From: Vallitalea sp.
Lineage (GTDB): Bacteria; Bacillota; Clostridia; Lachnospirales; Vallitaleaceae
Assembly (NCBI RefSeq): GCF_025211055.1
Contig: NZ_JAOARO010000087.1
Coordinates: 124,001 to 188,000 of the forward strand
DNA length: 64,000 nucleotides
Direction of reading: 5' to 3'
The notes under the pieces are model-generated. The model was not told the DNA's origin, ran no database searches, and was given only the letters and a program-made list of their open reading frames with translations. Positions 27,794-35,568 of the stretch are shown here, piece by piece. The position numbers and the translations under genes were made by a program. Every line of letters begins with the position of its first letter. Positions within the stretch are counted from its first letter, which is position 1.

Positions 27794-28102
27794 ATGGTTA
27801 GAAATTTACGTATCATAATAATGCTTATGGCAGGTATTATTGTTTGTATACTAGGTTTAATGAATAAATATGATATCAAAACACTAACTATTACAATGAT
27901 TATCGTTTTAGCTATATTTTTCATCTTAGGTACTATTATACAAAAAATAATGAATAGGTTATATGCACAGGTAGATAAGAGAGAAAAAGAAAAGAAGATT
28001 AATGAGCTGAATAAAAACTTGGACAAAATCAATAATATTGATGACGATAATGAAGAAATAGAAGAAAATAATGAACCCGTAGAAGATGATAAAATAGACT
28101 AA
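27794..28102 (+). CDS. Small two-helix membrane protein between cheD and fliA
   Basis: I do not recognise this family with certainty. The 102-residue protein has two membrane helices (about residues 5-24 and 33-55), a short basic stretch, a charged coiled-coil-like segment and an acidic C terminus ending NEPVEDDKID. ATG 27794 is favoured by AAGGATGG at 27778-27785; an in-frame ATG at 27782 lies inside that site. Genes of this kind are often seen between cheD and the motility sigma factor in Clostridia. A cytoplasmic-tail role near the motor or signalling array is only a guess. Confidence 0.8.
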   Translation: MVRNLRIIIMLMAGIIVCILGLMNKYDIKTLTITMIIVLAIFFILGTIIQKIMNRLYAQVDKREKEKKINELNKNLDKINNIDDDNEEIEENNEPVEDDKID

Positions 28103-28122
28103 AAACTTTAACGGAGGCTAAA

Positions 28123-28890
28123 ATGGATGAGAAGAGTAGGGTAATATTATGGAAAAAGTATTCAAAAGAAAAATCATTTGATATAAAAGAAAAATTGATT
28201 ATAGAATATGCACAATTGGTTAAAGTTGTAGCTGGTAGGTTAAATATGTATCTAGGTAATAATGTTGAATACGAAGATCTTGTAGGTTATGGTGTTTTTG
28301 GTCTAATTGATGCAATAGATAAATTTAATTTTGAAAAGGGAGTTAAGTTCGAGACTTATGCATCACTTAGAATTAGAGGTGCAATATTAGACAATATAAG
28401 ACGTATGGACTGGATTCCAAGATCACTTAGGAAAAAACAAAAATTAATAGACAATGCTAATTCTAAATTGGAAAATGCTCTAGAGCGATTAGCTACTGAT
28501 GAAGAAATAGCTTGTGAACTTGATATAACTCTAAAGGAATATAAAAAGTGGTTAAATCAAACGAAGTTATTAACGTTAACATCACTTGAAGAATATATTG
28601 AGCAAGGAAGCGAAATTAGAATTGAGCCTATGAACAAATCTAGGTATACGCAGCCTGAAAGAGTTGTTGAGAAAAATGAGCTTAAGGAAATTCTAGCTGA
28701 GGTTATTGATAATTTATTGGAAAACGAAAAGCGGGTTATAGTTTTATACTATTTTGAAGAACTAACGTTAAAAGAAATAAGTCAGATTTTAGAAGTATCT
28801 GAGTCAAGGGTATCTCAGATACATACTAAAGCACTAAAAAAATTAAAAATAAAGTTAGGTAATAATATGGAACTTTTAGCAGGTTTCTAG
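28123..28890 (+). CDS. fliA: Motility sigma factor FliA (SigD, sigma-28)
   Basis: This sigma-70 family factor directs RNA polymerase to late flagellar and chemotaxis promoters. Region 2 contains YEDLVGYGVFGLIDAIDKF and FETYASLRIRGAILDNIRRM followed by DWIPRSLRKK, the FliA/WhiG signature. Region 3 and a region 4 helix-turn-helix (LTLKEISQILEVSESRVSQI) follow. Length 255 is normal. ACGGAGGC at 28110-28117 gives the start. Its place near the operon's end matches sigD of B. subtilis. An anti-sigma factor FlgM is not in this window. Confidence 0.97.
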   Translation: MDEKSRVILWKKYSKEKSFDIKEKLIIEYAQLVKVVAGRLNMYLGNNVEYEDLVGYGVFGLIDAIDKFNFEKGVKFETYASLRIRGAILDNIRRMDWIPRSLRKKQKLIDNANSKLENALERLATDEEIACELDITLKEYKKWLNQTKLLTLTSLEEYIEQGSEIRIEPMNKSRYTQPERVVEKNELKEILAEVIDNLLENEKRVIVLYYFEELTLKEISQILEVSESRVSQIHTKALKKLKIKLGNNMELLAGF

Positions 28891-28902
28891 GGGAGTGATA
28901 AT

Positions 28903-30507
28903 ATGGATACCAATATTTATGATGGATATTATAATTTATTAAATAAAGAAGATGGTTTATATATTAAGTTGTTTCCAAGCAAAAATAATGGAAAAAACAT
29001 AGAACTAGACGACATAGTTACTACATTGGAGAACAAGAATATTATTAACTTCAAAAAAGATCTATTAATCAAAGAATTAAATACATTAAAAGAAATAAAA
29101 GAATTTAGAATATCCGATTCTATCATAGAAATAATTAATGAGACTATGGATATAAATGTTTCTATGGATAAATTAAGTGTATATATTAGATTTTATCCTC
29201 CTATCGGAGAGGGGAAAACTCTATCAAGTGAAGACATAACTAGGAAATTGAAAGAGAAAAATATTGTATTCGGAATAGATCATGAAAAAATCGAATTAGC
29301 TAGGAAAAATAAAAAATATAATCAAGATATATTAATAGCAAAAGGATTAAAGCCTATAGAAGGAAAAGATGGTAGAATAGAATACCTGTTTGATACAGAG
29401 AAAAAATTAAAACCTCATATGAATAAAGATGGTACTGTAGATTACCATAAGCTTAATCTCATAACTAACGTAAATAGTGGTGATGAATTGGCAAGGTTAA
29501 TACCAGAAGAAGAGGGGACAATTGGTAAAAATGTATACGGAGATGAAATACAACCACCAAAAGTAAAAGCTAAAAAATTATATTTTGGTAAGAATACAAA
29601 AGTAAGGGATAATACACTATATGCAATTAAAGATGGACAAGTAAAACTTGATGATGGAAAAGTATTAGTTCTAGATTATCTTGAAATTCCTGGTAATGTT
29701 GATAATTCTACTGGTGACATTGAGTTTTTTGGTACTGTTCTCGTACGAGGTAATGTGCTTACTGGATATACTGTAAAAGCTAAAGGTGATGTTGAAGTTA
29801 GTGGTGTTGTTGAAGGGGCACATATTGTTGCAGATGGAAATATTGTCCTCCATAGAGGGATACAAGGCATGGATAGAGGAGTTATTGAAGCAAAAGGTAA
29901 CGTTATGGCCAAATATATTGAAAATTCCAAAGTAACTGCAGGTGGATGCATACACTCTGATGCTATTTTACATAGTGATGTTTCTTGTAAAGGGAATATT
30001 TTAGTAGATGGTAAAAAAGGATTAATATCAGGTGGAACACTAAGATCAGGAGTTGAAATTAGTGCTAAAGTAATTGGGTCTCATATGGGTACCGTAACTA
30101 CGATAGATGTAGGTATTGATCCAACATATATAGATGAATTTAACGAATTACAAAAAGATATAAAGCAATTAACAAAAGAAGAACTTAAGTTGACTCAAAT
30201 AATAAATCTATTGAATAAGAAAAAAAGGATTAACGGAGATCTTGATGAAGATAAAAAAGAGATGTTAATATCAGCTACTAGAAGTAAAATATTTGTAAGT
30301 AACAAATTAGCTAGCAGCAGGAAAAGATATGGTGAGATGGCTGATAATATTAATAATAAAAATATAGGTAAAGTTAGAGTATTAGGTGATATTTATCCCG
30401 GAGTTAGGGTATCTATTGGCAATGTAAAATATTATGTAAGAAAAGATATTAAATATTGTGTTATGTATCAAGATGGTGCTGATATAAAAGTTGCAAGTTA
30501 TAATTAA
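28903..30507 (+). CDS. FapA/DUF342 family protein
   Basis: A 534-residue protein of the DUF342 (FapA) family. Two N-terminal helical-strand repeats (about 1-150) lead to a central right-handed beta-helix rich in Gly and Val (about 240-395), with repeating units such as GDIEFFGTVLVRGNVLTGYT and VKAKGDVEVSGVVEGAHIV. A coiled coil (about 405-480) and a short C-terminal strand domain follow. The family is linked to polymer adhesion and signalling, but its cellular role is not settled. GGGGAGTG upstream fixes ATG 28903. Placement directly after fliA suggests a motility or surface function. Confidence 0.88.
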   Translation: MDTNIYDGYYNLLNKEDGLYIKLFPSKNNGKNIELDDIVTTLENKNIINFKKDLLIKELNTLKEIKEFRISDSIIEIINETMDINVSMDKLSVYIRFYPPIGEGKTLSSEDITRKLKEKNIVFGIDHEKIELARKNKKYNQDILIAKGLKPIEGKDGRIEYLFDTEKKLKPHMNKDGTVDYHKLNLITNVNSGDELARLIPEEEGTIGKNVYGDEIQPPKVKAKKLYFGKNTKVRDNTLYAIKDGQVKLDDGKVLVLDYLEIPGNVDNSTGDIEFFGTVLVRGNVLTGYTVKAKGDVEVSGVVEGAHIVADGNIVLHRGIQGMDRGVIEAKGNVMAKYIENSKVTAGGCIHSDAILHSDVSCKGNILVDGKKGLISGGTLRSGVEISAKVIGSHMGTVTTIDVGIDPTYIDEFNELQKDIKQLTKEELKLTQIINLLNKKKRINGDLDEDKKEMLISATRSKIFVSNKLASSRKRYGEMADNINNKNIGKVRVLGDIYPGVRVSIGNVKYYVRKDIKYCVMYQDGADIKVASYN

Positions 30508-30536
30508 ATAAGAAAGATATAAGGGGAGGTAATACT

Positions 30537-30854
30537 ATGTCAATAAGACCTCTAGATATGCAAGTCATGTTACCTAAGACTCAAGAGATTGCAAATATTA
30601 AACATCTTGACCAGCAAAAAGCTAATATTAATCAACATAATATAGCTCATTCCATGAATAGTAAAGTTGAGAATGAGACTAAAAATGTTGTCAAATCTAA
30701 TGAAAATGAAAAGGCATACTCCAGATCAGATGCCAAGGAGAAAGGTAATAACAAGTACCAAAATAATAAGAAGAAAAAAGATAATAAAAAAGAAGGCTCT
30801 AATAAAGGTAAGAAAAATTATGTTGGAAGAACAAAAATAGATATTAGAATATAA
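30537..30854 (+). CDS. Small basic hypothetical protein after the FapA gene
   Basis: The protein has 105 residues. I cannot assign it to a named family. The N-terminal stretch MSIRPLDMQVMLPKTQEIA looks like a conserved short motif, and the middle and end are very rich in Lys, Asn and Glu, ending YVGRTKIDIRI. There is no membrane helix. Most of it is probably disordered. A strong site, AGGGGAGGTAA at 30521-30531, and tight spacing to neighbours argue that it is a real operon gene. Function unknown; context suggests motility or surface biology. Confidence 0.75.
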   Translation: MSIRPLDMQVMLPKTQEIANIKHLDQQKANINQHNIAHSMNSKVENETKNVVKSNENEKAYSRSDAKEKGNNKYQNNKKKKDNKKEGSNKGKKNYVGRTKIDIRI

Positions 30855-30900
30855 TTATTAAATGAAACGTAATATAAAAAATAATAAGAGGTAAACCTAC

Positions 30901-31440
30901 ATGGATAACATAAACATACTTGTGATAATTTTTATAATGATAGGAATCATATTTATAATATTGAGTTTTATACCTAAAGATAAAAAGGAAAAAAATATAA
31001 TTGATGATAAAGTTGAAAACATCATACCAAATGATGAAGAAGCAGAAAATATAGACTTCAACAAAGATCAAGTTATGGAAGAAATAAGTAATAAAATCCT
31101 AGAGTTGAATGATTATTCTAGCTTTATTAAGCAAGAATTGAATGATAAACATAAGGAATTACTGTTTTTATACCAATTGATAAATGAAAAAGAAAAGAAC
31201 ATGAAGAAACTATCAAATATCAATAATATAAAAAAAGAAGAGAAACATCAAGAAGTTATTGTAGATACTCCAAAACAATTAGATTCAAAAAACATATCAA
31301 ATGATATAAGAGATAAAAATGAAGAAATACATAATCTACATAGAAATGGATATTCGATAACAGATATCGCAAAAGTCATGGGACTAGGTAGAGGAGAAGT
31401 GAAATTAATATTAGAATTGGGTGTAACAAAAGAAAACTAA
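30901..31440 (+). CDS. DUF6115-like membrane protein, possible SwrB counterpart
   Basis: A 179-residue protein with one N-terminal membrane helix (about 4-24), an acidic and then coiled-coil region (about 45-125) and a C-terminal helix-turn-helix-like motif, IHNLHRNGYSITDIAKVMGLGRGEVKLILEL. That C-terminal motif is typical of DUF6115 proteins of Clostridia. Position (after the motility sigma factor and before rpsB), single-pass topology and size resemble B. subtilis SwrB, which promotes flagellar assembly. Homology to SwrB is not shown here and is my inference. AGAGGTAAA upstream supports ATG 30901. Confidence 0.78.
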   Translation: MDNINILVIIFIMIGIIFIILSFIPKDKKEKNIIDDKVENIIPNDEEAENIDFNKDQVMEEISNKILELNDYSSFIKQELNDKHKELLFLYQLINEKEKNMKKLSNINNIKKEEKHQEVIVDTPKQLDSKNISNDIRDKNEEIHNLHRNGYSITDIAKVMGLGRGEVKLILELGVTKEN

Positions 31441-31459
31441 ACTAACTTGAGGTGCTTAG

Positions 31460-32005
31460 ATGAATAAACATAAATATTTTTTTAGAGGTGTAGGTATAAC
31501 TTTGATAATTACTGCATCAATATTCTACTTTATAGGATTAAACATCACTAAGAAAACAACAGAAGTCATAACTGAAGAGGAAATAATATTAAGAGCTAAA
31601 GAACTAGGTATGATAGATAAAGGACAGATAGATACTAAAAAAGAGAAATTGACAGATAAAGAAATAATTGATAGAGCAACTAAATTAGGTATGGTATTTG
31701 AAGAAACTGATAAAGCCAACAGTGAAGAAAATGTTATAAATGAAAAAATAGAAAAAGAAATTCAGAAAGAAAATGAGAATGACGAAGAATCACAAGAAAG
31801 TGATACTGTTAAGATAAAAATAGAGTATGGAATGGGTTCAGATGAAGTAGCTGAATTATTGTTTGATAATAAGGTTGTAGATGATGACATGGAGTTTGAC
31901 AAATTTTTAATGCAAAATAAATTAGCTCATAGAATAAAGATAGGTACATATGAATTTAAAGTAGACAGTACTTATGAAGAAGTAATGAAAATTTTTACAA
32001 ATTAG
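31460..32005 (+). CDS. MltG/YceG-like membrane protein lacking the catalytic domain
   Basis: A 181-residue single-pass protein: membrane helix at about 10-30, two copies of a short motif (EEEIILRAKELGM and DKEIIDRATKLGM, about 38-80), a Glu/Asn-rich acidic linker, and a C-terminal domain of about 60 residues (VKIKIEYGMGSDEVAELLFD to the end). The last part resembles the LysM-like module that precedes the catalytic domain in MltG endolytic transglycosylases. The catalytic domain itself is absent, so it probably binds rather than cuts peptidoglycan. TGAGGTG upstream fixes ATG 31460. It is the last gene before the rpsB promoter. Confidence 0.75.
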   Translation: MNKHKYFFRGVGITLIITASIFYFIGLNITKKTTEVITEEEIILRAKELGMIDKGQIDTKKEKLTDKEIIDRATKLGMVFEETDKANSEENVINEKIEKEIQKENENDEESQESDTVKIKIEYGMGSDEVAELLFDNKVVDDDMEFDKFLMQNKLAHRIKIGTYEFKVDSTYEEVMKIFTN

Positions 32006-32006
32006 C

Positions 32007-32035
32007 TTGATTAATTTTTTGTATTGTGATATACT
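32007..32035 (+). promoter_or_regulatory. Sigma-A-type promoter of rpsB
   Basis: TTGATT (32007-32012), a 17-base spacer and TATACT (32030-32035) form a good vegetative promoter about 107 bases before the rpsB start. The -35 box begins one base after the preceding stop codon, and I see no terminator between, so flagellar transcripts could read into rpsB. Confidence 0.75.
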
Positions 32036-32041
32036 AGCAAT

Positions 32042-32091
32042 CGTGAAAAAACACGTATTCAGATTTTTAGAAAGGTGCCTAACAGGTATTC
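32042..32091 (+). promoter_or_regulatory. Structured 5' leader of rpsB
   Basis: The leader has a small perfect hairpin CGTG-AAAAAA-CACG (32042-32055) and a second hairpin in which GGTGCCT pairs with AGGTATT around AAC (about 32074-32090, with G-T pairs). Ribosomal-protein leaders are often autoregulatory, so binding by S2 is possible. I cannot match it to a known leader family by eye. Confidence 0.4.
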
Positions 32092-32141
32092 TAAGAAGAT
32101 GAAGAATGCGGAAGAAAAAACCAAAATTATGGAGGTATAAC

Positions 32142-32876
32142 ATGAGCGTTATTTCAATGAAACAATTGTTAGAAGCTGGTGTTCATTTCGGACATCAAAC
32201 AAGAAGATGGAATCCTAAAATGGCTGAGTATATTTATACTGAGAGAAATGGAATTTACATCATTGATTTACAAAAAACAGTAGGTAAAGTAGACGATGCA
32301 TATAATGCTATTAAAGAAGTAGTAGCAGATGGTGGTAATGTATTGTTTGTTGGTACTAAAAAACAAGCTCAAGATGCAATTAAGGTTGAATCAGAACGTT
32401 GTGGAATGTTCTATGTTAACCAAAGATGGTTAGGTGGAATGTTAACTAACTTCAAAACTATTCAAGCAAGAATTGGAAGACTTAAGAACTTAGAGAAAAT
32501 GCAAGAAGATGGTACATTTGATTTATTACCTAAAAAAGAAGTTATTAAGTTAAAACATGAAATGGAAAAACTTGAAAAGAACCTTGGTGGTATCAAGGAA
32601 ATGAAAGATATTCCTGACATTATGTTTATAGTTGATCCAAGAAAAGAAAAAATTGCTATCCAAGAAGCCCATATATTAGGAATACCTATTGTATCAATAG
32701 TAGATACAAACTGTGATCCTGAAGAAGTTGATTATGTAATCCCTGGTAATGATGATGCTATTAGAGCGGTTAAGTTAATTGTTTCTAAGATGGCAGATGC
32801 TGTTATTGAAGCTAACCAAGGAGCACAAAATAATATAGAAGAAGCTGCAAAAGAAGCAGAAGCAAAAGCAAAATAG
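32142..32876 (+). CDS. rpsB: 30S ribosomal protein S2
   Basis: S2 joins the small ribosomal subunit late in assembly. The protein begins [20 protein letters not shown], the universal S2 start, and contains [13 protein letters not shown] and [20 protein letters not shown]. Length is 244 residues, with an Ala/Glu-rich tail. GGAGGT just upstream selects ATG 32142; an earlier in-frame ATG at 32106 lies in the leader. The rpsB-tsf-pyrH-frr order is conserved in bacteria. Confidence 0.98.
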   Translation: MSVISMKQLLEAGVHFGHQTRRWNPKMAEYIYTERNGIYIIDLQKTVGKVDDAYNAIKEVVADGGNVLFVGTKKQAQDAIKVESERCGMFYVNQRWLGGMLTNFKTIQARIGRLKNLEKMQEDGTFDLLPKKEVIKLKHEMEKLEKNLGGIKEMKDIPDIMFIVDPRKEKIAIQEAHILGIPIVSIVDTNCDPEEVDYVIPGNDDAIRAVKLIVSKMADAVIEANQGAQNNIEEAAKEAEAKAK

Positions 32877-32887
32877 TAATTAATAAT

Positions 32888-32925
32888 ATGCTTCAACCAG
32901 CTACTATGGTTGAAGCATTTATTGT
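32888..32925 (+). terminator. Hairpin between rpsB and tsf
   Basis: ATGCTTCAACC (32888-32898) pairs perfectly over 11 bp with GGTTGAAGCAT (32908-32918) around AGCTACTAT, followed by TTTATTGT. The T-tract is imperfect, so termination may be partial, adjusting S2 against EF-Ts. Confidence 0.65.
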
Positions 32926-33072
32926 ATATTTCAAAATATGTATTGGGTATCTCTATTATGTTAATAATTTATAATAGTAAAAACAATGCATTATTGAAAT
33001 TATAATATATATGGTATTAATAAAATGAGATAAAAGTACGAATATAATAAATTGAATATGGAGGGTGCAAAC

Positions 33073-33993
33073 ATGGCAGTAACTGCTAGTATGGTAAAAG
33101 AGTTAAGAGAAAGAACTGGTGCTGGAATGATGGATTGTAAGAAAGCATTAGTAGAAAATAATGAAGATATGGAAAAAGCTGTTGAATTCCTAAGAGAAAA
33201 AGGATTAGCAAAAGCAGCTAAAAAAGCTGGAAGAATTGCAGCTGAAGGATTAGTAGCAGCATATGTATCAGATGATAATAAAGTTGCTTCAATCGTAGAA
33301 GTTAACAGTGAAACTGACTTCGTTGCTAAAAATGATACTTTCAAAACTTATGTTGCAGATGTTGCAACTGCTGCTTCTAACACAGAAGCAAAAGATATTG
33401 AAGGATTCTTAAATGATGCTTGGTTAAATGATGCAAGCAAAACTGTAAAAGATGTTTTAACAGAACAAATAGCAGTAATCGGCGAGAATATGAATATCAG
33501 AAGATTTGAAAAGTACATGGCTGATGGAAGTTTTATTACATCTTATATCCATGCAGGAGGAAAAATCGGTGTACTAGTAGAAATGAATGGAGAAGCTAAT
33601 GAAGCTACTTTAGAATGTGCTAAAAACATCGCAATGCAAATTGCTGCTGTATCTCCAAAATACATTTCTAGAGATCAAGTAGATGCTGAGTATATTGAAA
33701 AAGAAAAAGATATCTTAAAACAACAAGCTAAGAACGAAAATCCTGACAAGCCAGATAATATCATTGAAAAAATGATTATTGGCCGTGTTAATAAAATGAT
33801 GAAAGAAATCTGTTTATTAGATCAACAATATGTAAAAGATGGAGACTTAAATGTTTCTAAATACATTGCTTCAGTTGCAAAAGAAACAGGAGTAGAATTA
33901 TCAATTAAGAGATATGTTCGTTTCCAAACTGGTGAAGGTCTAGAAAAAAGAGAAGAAAATTTTGCTGAAGAAGTAGCTAAGCAAATGCAATAA
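33073..33993 (+). CDS. tsf: Translation elongation factor Ts
   Basis: EF-Ts exchanges GDP for GTP on EF-Tu. The N-terminal UBA-like domain (VKELRERTGAGMMDCKKALV) and core signature (VEVNSETDFVAKNDTFK) are present, with the second core half containing IRRFEKYMADG. Length 306 is normal. GGAGGGTG at 33060-33067 selects ATG 33073 over an in-frame ATG seven codons upstream. A strong terminator follows the gene. Confidence 0.98.
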   Translation: MAVTASMVKELRERTGAGMMDCKKALVENNEDMEKAVEFLREKGLAKAAKKAGRIAAEGLVAAYVSDDNKVASIVEVNSETDFVAKNDTFKTYVADVATAASNTEAKDIEGFLNDAWLNDASKTVKDVLTEQIAVIGENMNIRRFEKYMADGSFITSYIHAGGKIGVLVEMNGEANEATLECAKNIAMQIAAVSPKYISRDQVDAEYIEKEKDILKQQAKNENPDKPDNIIEKMIIGRVNKMMKEICLLDQQYVKDGDLNVSKYIASVAKETGVELSIKRYVRFQTGEGLEKREENFAEEVAKQMQ

Positions 33994-34020
33994 TATGAAT
34001 TTCCATATGTAAGTTAAATA

Positions 34021-34049
34021 AAAGGAAACACTTAGTGTTTCCTTTTTTT
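34021..34049 (+). terminator. Rho-independent terminator after tsf
   Basis: AAAGGAAACAC (34021-34031), loop TTA, GTGTTTCCTTT (34035-34045) form an 11-bp stem that runs into a T-tract ending at 34049. Confidence 0.92.
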
Positions 34050-34065
34050 AAAGAAATGAATATTT

Positions 34066-34087
34066 TATACTAGTAAAAATTACTAGT
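34066..34087 (+). promoter_or_regulatory. Palindrome and possible -10 box upstream of pyrH
   Basis: ACTAGTAA (34069-34076) and TTACTAGT (34080-34087) form a perfect 8-bp inverted repeat around AAA. It overlaps a TATACT (34066-34071) that could be a -10 box, though no good -35 box is seen. This could be an operator or a small hairpin. Confidence 0.35.
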
Positions 34088-34120
34088 TTGTGATAAATTA
34101 ATAGATAGAGGTGTTTTTAT

Positions 34121-34825
34121 ATGTCAAAGTATAACAGAGTGTTACTAAAATTAAGCGGAGAAGCTCTTTCAGGTGGAAAAGGCACAGGATTCGATGAAAA
34201 AACAGTATTAATGGTAGCTAACCAAATCAAAGATATAGTAAATAAAGGTAATCAAGTGGCTATAGTAATTGGTGGAGGTAACTTCTGGAGAGGTAGAAGC
34301 AGCAGGAATATGGATAGAACTAAATCAGACCAGATTGGGATGATGGCTACAGTTATGAATTCATTGTATATGGCAGAAATACTAAGAACTCTAGGTATGA
34401 AAAGCGTTGTACAAACACCTTTTAAAGTAGGAACAGTGACTGAAGAATTTTCTAAAGACAAAGCACTAGAACATTTAACAAACAAAGAGGTTGTTTTATT
34501 TGCAGGAGGTACGGGACATCCATATTTCTCAACAGATACAGCAGCAGCCTTACGAGCTATTGAAACTGAATGTGATGTTATATTGCTTGCCAAAAATATT
34601 GACGGTGTATACGATTGTGACCCAAATGAGAATACGAATGCTAAGAAATATGATAAATTAACTTATAATGATGTAGTTTCAAAAGGATTGAATGTCATTG
34701 ATATGACAGCTGCGATAATGTGTATGGAGCAAAATGTTCCAATGCTTGTATTTTCTTTAGCTGAAGAAGACAGCATTAAGAATGCTATGAAAGATAACAT
34801 AAAAGGTACATTTATAACAGTATAA
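34121..34825 (+). CDS. pyrH: UMP kinase
   Basis: UMP kinase makes UDP from UMP and is the bacterial amino-acid-kinase type. Signatures include LLKLSGEALSGGKGTGFDE at the N terminus, VIGGGNFWRGR for phosphate binding, and FAGGTGHPYFSTDTAAALRA for nucleotide binding. Length 234 is standard. AGAGGTG at 34107-34113 sets the start. It stands between tsf and frr as in most bacteria; a two-tier hairpin follows the stop. Confidence 0.97.
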   Translation: MSKYNRVLLKLSGEALSGGKGTGFDEKTVLMVANQIKDIVNKGNQVAIVIGGGNFWRGRSSRNMDRTKSDQIGMMATVMNSLYMAEILRTLGMKSVVQTPFKVGTVTEEFSKDKALEHLTNKEVVLFAGGTGHPYFSTDTAAALRAIETECDVILLAKNIDGVYDCDPNENTNAKKYDKLTYNDVVSKGLNVIDMTAAIMCMEQNVPMLVFSLAEEDSIKNAMKDNIKGTFITV

Positions 34826-34872
34826 GTTATACACATAAATAGTCAATATCCTGCTATTTATATAGTATAACT
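34825..34872 (+). other. Two-tier hairpin between pyrH and frr
   Basis: AGTTATAC (34825-34832) pairs with GTATAACT (34865-34872), and inside it ATAAATAG (34835-34842) pairs with CTATTTAT (34854-34861); the loop is TCAATATCCTG. That gives 16 bp with one small internal loop. No T-run follows, so processing or translational control is more likely than termination. Confidence 0.6.
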
Positions 34873-34897
34873 AATGAAGATAATAGGAGGAGATAAA

Positions 34898-35452
34898 ATG
34901 TTAGAAGAAATTAAAAAATACGAAGAAAAAATGCAAAAAACTATTAAAGCATTGGAGAATGAGTATAATTCAATTAGAGCTGGAAGAGCTAACCCACATG
35001 TACTTGATAAAATAACTGTTGAATATTATGGACAAGCAACACCTCTTCAACAAGTAGGTAATGTTTCTGTACCAGAACCTAGAATGATACAAATTCAACC
35101 ATGGGATACTAGTATGATGAAAGAAATTGAAAAAGCAATACTTGCATCTGATGTAGGAATTACTCCTAACAATGACGGTAAAGTTATCAGATTAGTATTC
35201 CCAGAACTTACTGAAGAAAGAAGAAAATCTTTGACTAAAGATGTTAAGAAAAAAGGAGAAGAGGCTAAAGTAGCTGTTAGGAATATTAGAAGAGATGCTT
35301 TAGACAAATTCAAAAAACAGCTTAAGAATCATGAAATAACAGAAGATGATTTGAAAGATTACGAAACTGATATGCAAAAATTAACAGATAAATATGTAAA
35401 AGATATAGATGTACATGTAGAAAATAAGACTAAAGAAATATTAACAGTTTAG
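34898..35452 (+). CDS. frr: Ribosome recycling factor
   Basis: RRF splits post-termination ribosomes together with EF-G. The protein has 184 residues, close to the usual 185, with SIRAGRANPHVLDKITVEYYG, TPLQQVGNVSVPEPRMI and LTKDVKKKGEEAKVAVRNIR. ATAGGAGGAG directly upstream selects ATG 34898; an in-frame ATG eight codons earlier overlaps that site region. A clear terminator follows. Confidence 0.98.
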   Translation: MLEEIKKYEEKMQKTIKALENEYNSIRAGRANPHVLDKITVEYYGQATPLQQVGNVSVPEPRMIQIQPWDTSMMKEIEKAILASDVGITPNNDGKVIRLVFPELTEERRKSLTKDVKKKGEEAKVAVRNIRRDALDKFKKQLKNHEITEDDLKDYETDMQKLTDKYVKDIDVHVENKTKEILTV

Positions 35453-35467
35453 TGACTGTTTTGGTTT

Positions 35468-35493
35468 ACCCCTCTATATGAGGGGTTGTTTTT
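35468..35493 (+). terminator. Rho-independent terminator after frr
   Basis: ACCCCTC (35468-35474), loop TATAT, GAGGGGT (35480-35486) form a 7-bp GC-rich stem followed by TGTTTTT. Confidence 0.88.
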
Positions 35494-35568
35494 AATCTAA
35501 TGGAAAGTCCTATTTTTTATGTATATGATATAGAAAAAGATTCTTATGAATGAGAGGAATTGTTGTTT

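Noticed and set aside
29671..29955. Two overlapping antisense frames in the FapA gene
   Set aside because: Both are by-products of the Gly/Val repeat of the beta-helix.
32940..33072. tsf promoter
   Set aside because: TATAAT at 32970-32975 and TTGAAA at 32994-32999 occur, but neither has a partner box at proper spacing, so I did not list one.
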